This document shows, one piece after another, positions 57,280 through 64,000 of a DNA stretch of 64,000 nucleotides. Every line of letters starts with the position of its first letter. Within the stretch, counting starts at the first letter, position 1. Location of the stretch: the NCBI GenBank assembly GCA_045123185.1, contig JBGVIL010000178.1:1-64000 (forward strand). Direction: 5' to 3'. Source of the stretch: UBA1231 sp045123185 (GTDB lineage Bacteria > Bacillota_I > Bacilli_A > ML615J-28 > CAG-313). The notes below the pieces were generated by a model. That model worked only from the letters and a program-made list of their open reading frames with translations, made no database searches and had not been told where the DNA came from. The position numbers were made by a program, and so were the translations under genes.

Positions 57280-60200
57280 ATGGAGAATATATTATATTTT
57301 TCAAAAAAAAATAATTATAAAAATGTTTGGTGTCAAACTGAAGATGAAATTGTTGCATGGGGTGAAGGTGAAGATTTAGTTGCAATTAAACCAGATTTTG
57401 AATCATATATTATTGCAACATATAATGTTACATCAACAACATCAACAACACAATTATTAGGCTCATCATTTACATTATCTCAAATTTCTGAAATGTATAT
57501 TGATAATGTGAAACTTGATAATGTTGTTAATACATATATGTTTGATACAGAAGGAGAACATACTGTTAAAATGTGTGCTAAATGTGTTACAAATTGTGGT
57601 AATATGTTTGATTATTGTTATGATTTAACATCATTAGATTTAAGTAACTTTAATACGTCTAATGTAACTGATATGAGTGCTATGTTTTCTGATTGTCATA
57701 GTTTAACATCCTTAGATTTAAGTTCATTTGATACATCTAAGGTAACTGATATGTGTTATATGTTTGGATATTGTAGAAGTTTAACATCAATTAATTTTGG
57801 TGATAAATTTGATACATCTAATGTAACTTATATGTATTCTATGTTTTCTAGTTGTGGTGGTTTAATATTATTAGATTTAAGTTCATTTGATACATCTAAG
57901 GTAAAAAATATGGATAATATGTTTGATTATTGTAGTGGTTTAACATCCTTAGATTTAAGTAACTTTAATACATCTAATGTAACTAATATGAATTATATGT
58001 TTAATAATTGTAGTGGCTTAACTTCAATTACAATGGTAGGTGATGTATCCAATGTAATGTCATATGGTTATATGTTTAATAATTGTCCAAAATTAACAAA
58101 TATTAATTACAATGGTAATTATCAGACAAAATGGGATACGTTTTGTCCAAAATGTGTAAATAAAATTGATATTGTTACACCAACAACAGTTAGATGTAAT
58201 TATTGGGATAGATTACATAATGAATATGTTACATGTGATTATCATAAAAGATATAATATGGTATTGGAAAATGGATGCAGAGCAGAATATGATGAAGAAA
58301 ATAACCAATATGTATTTACATTTATTGCTGAAAAAGATAAAATCAAATATGATGTATATGTTGATGGTATAAAAGAAGATTATATCAAAATAACAAATGA
58401 TTTGGATATTGTATTGATTAATGCACAATCAATTATATATGAAGAAGTATCAGCAAGTAGTACTAGTTCATCATATAGTTTAATTTATAGTTCATTTACA
58501 CAATATATTGATGCAATGTTTATTGATGGAGTTGAAACAACAATTGCATCAATTAAAACATTTAGTAATACAAGTTGTACAAGAGATATTAAAATTGCAT
58601 TTTGTAATACTAGTGAATTAACTAGTATGCATAATATGTTTAGTGGGTGTACTAGTTTAACATCATTAGATTTAAGTTCATTTGATACATCTAATGTAAC
58701 TGATATGGGTCATATGTTTAATATTTGTTATAATTTAACATCATTAAATTTAAGTTCATTTGATACATCTAATGTAACTGATATGGGTGATATGTTTGGT
58801 TATTGTTATCGTTTAAAATCATTAGATTTAAGTTCATTTGATACATCTAAGGTAACTGATATGAATCAAATGTTTCAAGGTTGTAGTGGTTTAACATCAT
58901 TAGATTTAAATTCATTTGATACATCTAAGGTAACTAGTATGCATGCTATGTTTAATTATTGTAGTGGTTTAACTTCATTAGATTTTGATGATAATTTTGA
59001 CACATCTAATGTAACTGATATGAGTTTTATGTTTAGAGGTTGTAGTGGTTTAACATCATTAGATTTTGGTGATAATTTTGACACATCTAATGTTACTGAT
59101 ATGGAAGAAATGTTTTATAATTGTATAAATTTAACTTCAATTACATTTGGTAATAAATTTATCACATCTAATGTAACTGATATGACTAATATGTTTGGTA
59201 ATTGTAAAAGTTTAATATCATTAGATTTAAGATTATTTAATACGTCTAAGGTAACTAATATGAGATATATGTTTTGTCATTGTGAAAGTTTAACTGAATT
59301 AAATTTAAGTTCATTTGATACATCTAAGGTAACTGATATGTATTATATGTTTGGATATTGTTATAATTTAACATTATTAGATATAAGTTCATTCGATACA
59401 TCTAAAGTTACTACTATGTATAGTATGTTTGAAAGTTGTAGTGGTTTAACTGAATTAAATTTAAGTTCATTTGATATATCAAATGTAACATCATATTATA
59501 ATATGTTTTATAATTTACCATCAAGTGGTACATTAACTTATCCTTGTGCTTATTCTGATGCATGGGATAATTTATTAGTTACAAATAGTGGTAGTACACG
59601 TTTACCAAGTGGATGGGCAAAAGAATGTGTGACAGATGATGGTAATGATAATAGTAGTAGTGAAACAATTCCATCATATACTATTGATGATGCTAATATT
59701 ATAATGACAATATCAGCAAGTAGTACTAGTTCATCATATAAATTAATTGTTAGTTCATATATTAAATATATTGATGCAATGTTTATTGATGGCGAACAAG
59801 TAGAAATTTCATCAGAAAAAAAATTTAATTCAGTAGGTAAACATACAGTTCAAATGATTATGGATACATCTAATGTAACTGATATGGGTAGTATGTTTGG
59901 ATATTGTAGTGGTTTAACATCAATTAATTTTGGTGATTCATTTGACACATCAAATGTAACTGACATGAGAGATATGTTTAATGGTTGTAAAAGTTTAACA
60001 TCAATTAATTTTGGTGATTCATTTGATACATCTAATGTAACTGATATGTTTTGTATGTTTTTAAATTGTTATAAATTAACATCAATTAATTTTGGTGATT
60101 CATTTGACACATCAAATGTAACTAATATTGGTAGTATGTTTGGATATTGTAGAAGTTTAACCTCATTAGATTTAACTCACTTTAATACATCTAATGTAAC

Positions 60201-63200
60201 TTATATGGGTGATATGTTTGAATATTGTAGTGGTTTAACTGAATTAAATTTAAGTAATTGGAATACATCTAATGTAACTGATATGGGTAGTATGTATAAT
60301 GATTGTAGTAGTTTAAAATCATTAAATTTAAGTTCATTTGATACGTCTAAAGTAACTGATATGGGTTATATGTTTAGTGGATGTACTAATTTAACATCCT
60401 TAGATTTAAGTAATTGGAATACATCTAATGTAACTGATATGACTAATATGTTTGGTAATTGTAAAAGTTTAATATCATTAGATTTAAATTCATTTGATAC
60501 ATCTAAGGTAACTAGTATGTATCAAATGTTTAATAGATGTAGTAATTTAACATCAATTACATTATCAAATGCACATAAAAATGAACGTTTAATACAAAAT
60601 AATTATTCATCACTAAGAACTGCATGTACAAAAATATATGTTGATACTGAAGAAACAATAAAAATTAAATTTATTAATGCAACATCACAAATTGAATCAT
60701 ATATTACAAATGGTACATTTATAATTAATAATACTGAAGGTGTGTATGATGAAGAAAATGGTTATTGGGTATTCACATATGTTGCTAAACAACCAAAATA
60801 TCCAATATATTATAATAGTGTAGAAATAGGTTATTGTAAACATACTGATAGATTACAAACAATTAAAATAACTAATGAAAATGAATATTATAATAGAAAA
60901 TATGATTGTACGATTACAATTCCAATAACATCAACTTATGAAACATATTATGTTATTTGTAGATATACTCCAAGTAATACATACACTACACCTTCAAATG
61001 GTTGCATAAGTAATATGTATATTGATGATATTGAAACAAGTGTATATTCATCAAAGACATTCTCATCTATTGGTGAACATAAAATTTCATTTGATTTTGT
61101 TGACCAAGGCCGTGGTTTAACATCAATGAGTAATATGTTTAGTGGTTGTTCACAAATAACAAATATTGAATTTGGTTATTCATTTGATACATCTAATGTA
61201 ACTAGTATGAGTTATATGGTTTATAGTTGTAGTGGTTTAAAATCAATAGATATGTATTATGTTAATGCAAATAAAGTTACAAGTGTACAATATTTATTGA
61301 ATAATTGTTCAAGTATAAATTATTTTAGATTTGGTGGTAATTTAATTAATTGTAGAATTTATGATAGTATCACATATAATGCAAATAATTTGTCATCTTG
61401 TAATTTAATTTATAAATATAATAATGGATTTGATAAAATCATAAATAATAGTAATTTTTCAAATTGGTCTAAATTATGTATATCTTGTAAACCAATATCA
61501 ATTTCATTATATGAAGATAATGTATTAATAACAGATGTAACAAAATATTCATCAGTTAGAGTTGGTGATGTAGAATTATCATTTAATTCTGAAACCAATA
61601 TGTGGGAAGGTGAAGTATTTGCTGAAGATATGTATTATCCATTATATGTAAATGATGAATTGCACGCATATAAAGTAAAAATGATTGAACAATATCATAA
61701 CATATATTTTGGTTCAATATCAGACATTGCATCATTCTCATTGAAATATGTTCCATCATCAACAACAAATGCAACATATTTGTTTAATACATCATATACA
61801 CAATATGTTGATATTATTATGGTTGATGGTAAACAAATTTCTCCATCAAATACATATACATTTACTGATACAAATGAACATAATGTTGAAATTGTTTTTG
61901 ATATGTCTAGAATGACATCATTTAGTAATTTATTTAGTGAGACTTATCAATTAAGTGAATGTAATATTGGTGATAATTTGGATACATCTAAGGTAACTGA
62001 TATGAGTTATATGTTTAATGAATGTAATGGTTTAACTGAATTAAATTTAAGTTCATTTGATACATCTAAGGTAACTGATATGAATCAAATGTTTCAAAAT
62101 TGTAATGGTTTAACATCATTAAATTTAAGTAACTTTGATACATCTAAGGTAACTAGTATGAGATATATGTTTGGTAATTGTAACGGTTTAACATCAATTA
62201 CATTTAGTAATTTATTTGATACATCTAATGTAACTACTATGTATTGTATGTTTAGAGGTTGTAATGGTTTAACATCATTAAATTTAAATAACTTTAATAC
62301 ATCTAATGTAACTAGTATGGAAAGTATGTTTAATGATTGTAGTGGTTTAACATCCTTAGATTTAAATTCATTTAATACATCTAAGGTAACTAATATGAGT
62401 TATATGTTTCATAATTGTAATAAATTAACCTCATTAGATTTAAATTTATTTGATACATCTAATGTAACTAATATGGCAGAAATGTTTGCATCAGCAACAT
62501 CATTGACATCATTAACAATGAATAGTGAAGTTTCAAATGTAACAGCAACAACAAACATGTTTAGTGGTATTACCACAAATGGTACATTTACACATCCATG
62601 TATGTATGATTATGAATTAATCACAAATCAATTACCAACATCATGGACTAAAAATTGTGTAAGTGTTGCAAATGTAACTTTAAATTTTGTTATTATTGAT
62701 AATAATATAGAAGTTACTGAAGGTACTGTAATAGTAAATGATATTGAAGCAACATATTCTAGTGAAAATGGATATTGGTCAGTTATATATACAATTGATG
62801 AACCATATTCTGATGTTATGTTAAATGGTACTAATATTGGTATAATAACAAATGGTAAGTATAATAATTTACAACATATATTAATTGGTGATTGTTCAAA
62901 TTATGTTGATATTTCAGCAACATATACAGCAACTAGTGCTAATCAAATAATCTCATTATTTAGTGGTCCTACAACAACAAGTGGATTTAATTTATCAAAT
63001 ATTGAATCAATATATGTTGATGGTAAAATGATAACACCAAGAAGTTCATATACATTTACAACTGTTGGTGAACATGATGTAAAATATTTTGTAAAAGATA
63101 GTATTACAACAATGTCATTTTATTATGCATTTTATAATAATCATTATTTAACAAAAATTAAATTTGGTAATAGATTTAATAATGAAAATAGTGTAAGTAC

Positions 63201-64000
63201 ATTAGAATCTGCATTTAATAGTTGTTATAGATTACAATTTGCTAATTTATCTAATATATCAATGAGTGCTAATACATCAAATGAACAATTATATAGTGGC
63301 TTTACTTATTGTACAGCATTAACATCAGTATATTTACCACAAAATATTGACGATATTGGTGATTATTGTTTTTATAATTGTAGTGGTTTAACAAGTATTA
63401 ATATACCAAATAGTGTGAAATATATTGGTTATTCAGCATTTACTAATTGTTATAGGTTAAGTGAAATTAGAATACCATCTAGCGTTACAAGTATTGATAC
63501 TGCATGTTTTGCATATTGTAGTGGTGCAACATCATTAGTGTTTGAAGAAGGTTGTCAATTAAAAACAATACCAAGTAGTGGGTTTATGAATTGCGATAGT
63601 TTAACAACAATAACAATTCCTGAAGGTATTACAACAATTAACACATCAGCATTTTATAGTTGTAATAACATTAAAACAATTACATTACCTAGTACATTAA
63701 CATCTATTGGTACTAGTGGTTTTAGTTCTTGTGATTTAGCATTGACCGAAATATATTCATATGCTAAAACAGCGCCAAATATTAGTAATAGTACATTTAG
63801 AAGTGTTAAATCAAATGGTACTTTACATATACCAACAAATGCTGATTATTCTACTTGGTTATCAACAAGTAGTTATTATTTAGGTTATTATAGTTGGAAT
63901 AGTACAATTATATATATACCAACAGCATGTACAAGTTTAAATATTACTGCATTGGATGTTAAAGGTAAAGCAACATCAACTACAATTAGTTATACTGCGG
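57280..64000 (+). CDS. Giant DUF285/LRR adhesin, 3' end outside window
   Basis: At least 2240 codons, open from the ATG at 57280 to the window end. The start MENILYFSKKNNYKNVWCQT and SYIIATYNVTS resembles the N-terminal domains of 46719 and 48584. Roughly forty DUF285 repeats lie in blocks near 57600-58090, 58610-59520, 59860-60560, 61120-61230 and 61920-62560. Repeated spacer domains (STSSSYKLIVSS, FIDGEQVEI) separate them. Near 63300-63730 the repeats change to the LRR_5/BspA type (INIPNSVKYIGYSAF). No signal peptide is seen. It is probably a long host-binding fibre. Confidence 0.9.
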   Translation, partial: MENILYFSKKNNYKNVWCQTEDEIVAWGEGEDLVAIKPDFESYIIATYNVTSTTSTTQLLGSSFTLSQISEMYIDNVKLDNVVNTYMFDTEGEHTVKMCAKCVTNCGNMFDYCYDLTSLDLSNFNTSNVTDMSAMFSDCHSLTSLDLSSFDTSKVTDMCYMFGYCRSLTSINFGDKFDTSNVTYMYSMFSSCGGLILLDLSSFDTSKVKNMDNMFDYCSGLTSLDLSNFNTSNVTNMNYMFNNCSGLTSITMVGDVSNVMSYGYMFNNCPKLTNINYNGNYQTKWDTFCPKCVNKIDIVTPTTVRCNYWDRLHNEYVTCDYHKRYNMVLENGCRAEYDEENNQYVFTFIAEKDKIKYDVYVDGIKEDYIKITNDLDIVLINAQSIIYEEVSASSTSSSYSLIYSSFTQYIDAMFIDGVETTIASIKTFSNTSCTRDIKIAFCNTSELTSMHNMFSGCTSLTSLDLSSFDTSNVTDMGHMFNICYNLTSLNLSSFDTSNVTDMGDMFGYCYRLKSLDLSSFDTSKVTDMNQMFQGCSGLTSLDLNSFDTSKVTSMHAMFNYCSGLTSLDFDDNFDTSNVTDMSFMFRGCSGLTSLDFGDNFDTSNVTDMEEMFYNCINLTSITFGNKFITSNVTDMTNMFGNCKSLISLDLRLFNTSKVTNMRYMFCHCESLTELNLSSFDTSKVTDMYYMFGYCYNLTLLDISSFDTSKVTTMYSMFESCSGLTELNLSSFDISNVTSYYNMFYNLPSSGTLTYPCAYSDAWDNLLVTNSGSTRLPSGWAKECVTDDGNDNSSSETIPSYTIDDANIIMTISASSTSSSYKLIVSSYIKYIDAMFIDGEQVEISSEKKFNSVGKHTVQMIMDTSNVTDMGSMFGYCSGLTSINFGDSFDTSNVTDMRDMFNGCKSLTSINFGDSFDTSNVTDMFCMFLNCYKLTSINFGDSFDTSNVTNIGSMFGYCRSLTSLDLTHFNTSNVTYMGDMFEYCSGLTELNLSNWNTSNVTDMGSMYNDCSSLKSLNLSSFDTSKVTDMGYMFSGCTNLTSLDLSNWNTSNVTDMTNMFGNCKSLISLDLNSFDTSKVTSMYQMFNRCSNLTSITLSNAHKNERLIQNNYSSLRTACTKIYVDTEETIKIKFINATSQIESYITNGTFIINNTEGVYDEENGYWVFTYVAKQPKYPIYYNSVEIGYCKHTDRLQTIKITNENEYYNRKYDCTITIPITSTYETYYVICRYTPSNTYTTPSNGCISNMYIDDIETSVYSSKTFSSIGEHKISFDFVDQGRGLTSMSNMFSGCSQITNIEFGYSFDTSNVTSMSYMVYSCSGLKSIDMYYVNANKVTSVQYLLNNCSSINYFRFGGNLINCRIYDSITYNANNLSSCNLIYKYNNGFDKIINNSNFSNWSKLCISCKPISISLYEDNVLITDVTKYSSVRVGDVELSFNSETNMWEGEVFAEDMYYPLYVNDELHAYKVKMIEQYHNIYFGSISDIASFSLKYVPSSTTNATYLFNTSYTQYVDIIMVDGKQISPSNTYTFTDTNEHNVEIVFDMSRMTSFSNLFSETYQLSECNIGDNLDTSKVTDMSYMFNECNGLTELNLSSFDTSKVTDMNQMFQNCNGLTSLNLSNFDTSKVTSMRYMFGNCNGLTSITFSNLFDTSNVTTMYCMFRGCNGLTSLNLNNFNTSNVTSMESMFNDCSGLTSLDLNSFNTSKVTNMSYMFHNCNKLTSLDLNLFDTSNVTNMAEMFASATSLTSLTMNSEVSNVTATTNMFSGITTNGTFTHPCMYDYELITNQLPTSWTKNCVSVANVTLNFVIIDNNIEVTEGTVIVNDIEATYSSENGYWSVIYTIDEPYSDVMLNGTNIGIITNGKYNNLQHILIGDCSNYVDISATYTATSANQIISLFSGPTTTSGFNLSNIESIYVDGKMITPRSSYTFTTVGEHDVKYFVKDSITTMSFYYAFYNNHYLTKIKFGNRFNNENSVSTLESAFNSCYRLQFANLSNISMSANTSNEQLYSGFTYCTALTSVYLPQNIDDIGDYCFYNCSGLTSINIPNSVKYIGYSAFTNCYRLSEIRIPSSVTSIDTACFAYCSGATSLVFEEGCQLKTIPSSGFMNCDSLTTITIPEGITTINTSAFYSCNNIKTITLPSTLTSIGTSGFSSCDLALTEIYSYAKTAPNISNSTFRSVKSNGTLHIPTNADYSTWLSTSSYYLGYYSWNSTIIYIPTACTSLNITALDVKGKATSTTISYTA

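Noticed and set aside
57600..62560. Regular DNA repeats of about 72 bases resembling a CRISPR or satellite array
   Set aside because: The repeats are in frame and encode DUF285 units (MFxxCxxLTSLDLSxFDTSxVT) in one continuous reading frame.
1..64000. Stop-codon recoding, known from some gut phages
   Set aside because: Genes end in ordinary stop codons (mostly TAA), known families have expected lengths, and no clear suppressor anticodon is present.
1..64000. Insertion sequences, integrase or CRISPR array
   Set aside because: I found no transposase or integrase motifs, no terminal inverted repeats with target duplications, and no repeat-spacer array.

Overview
This 64-kb window is very AT-rich and densely packed with small genes. 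I read it as part of a large tailed phage, or a phage-derived element, that infects a member of the Bacteroidota. The host assignment rests mainly on promoters: at 27 places I find TTG or TTTG, then 19-20 bases, then TAnnTTTG, which is the Bacteroidota housekeeping sigma promoter (-33/-7). BspA/DUF285 adhesins, BACON-like domains and A-rich leaders without Shine-Dalgarno sites agree with this. The phage assignment rests on the tRNA cluster, free-standing homing-type endonucleases, a Gp88 family protein, a primase, and a block of fibre-like genes with hydrolase domains. No capsid, terminase, portal, tail tube or integrase gene is visible, so the window is only part of the genome.

Layout. 1-700: three tandem tRNA-Tyr-like genes with an extra hairpin in the D arm, each followed by an inverted-repeat spacer, then a tRNA with anticodon CAT. 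705-9771 (+): an endonuclease VII-like gene, small acidic proteins, an SprT-like metalloprotein, a Gp88 protein, a homing endonuclease, and small membrane proteins separated by GGTACTT/AAGTACC palindromes. 9978-20042 (-): small unknown genes, a DUF285 protein, and thirteen tandem paralogues of about 100 residues, each starting near MTxLQLFxRFLKxNNIY. 20168-41382 (-, with one + gene): many short operons. They encode an SPFH protein, nicotinate phosphoribosyltransferase and nicotinamidase (two steps of NAD salvage), an M42 peptidase, a radical SAM enzyme coupled to a Cys/Gly-rich peptide, a retropepsin-like protease, a Thg1-like protein, a superfamily 2 helicase, a Pth2-like peptidyl-tRNA hydrolase and a phosphoesterase. 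41591-64000 (both strands): large fibre or adhesin genes (BACON-like, DUF285, SGNH hydrolase, metallophosphoesterase), a primase and a family 6 glycosyltransferase. The last DUF285 gene runs off the end of the window.

How the parts may work together (inference). Most of the left and middle region looks like host-takeover genes read by the host RNA polymerase. Several intergenic gaps are compressed so that the terminator hairpin of one gene carries, in its loop or arm, the -33 or -7 box of the next promoter. The tRNAs, Thg1 and Pth2 point to control of translation, and PncA plus PncB to refilling of NAD. Most fibre genes lack the -33/-7 signature and are probably read by a different late system. 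The strongest leads are the 13-copy paralogue array, the radical SAM/Cys-rich peptide pair, the NAD salvage pair, the odd tRNAs and the nested terminator-promoters.
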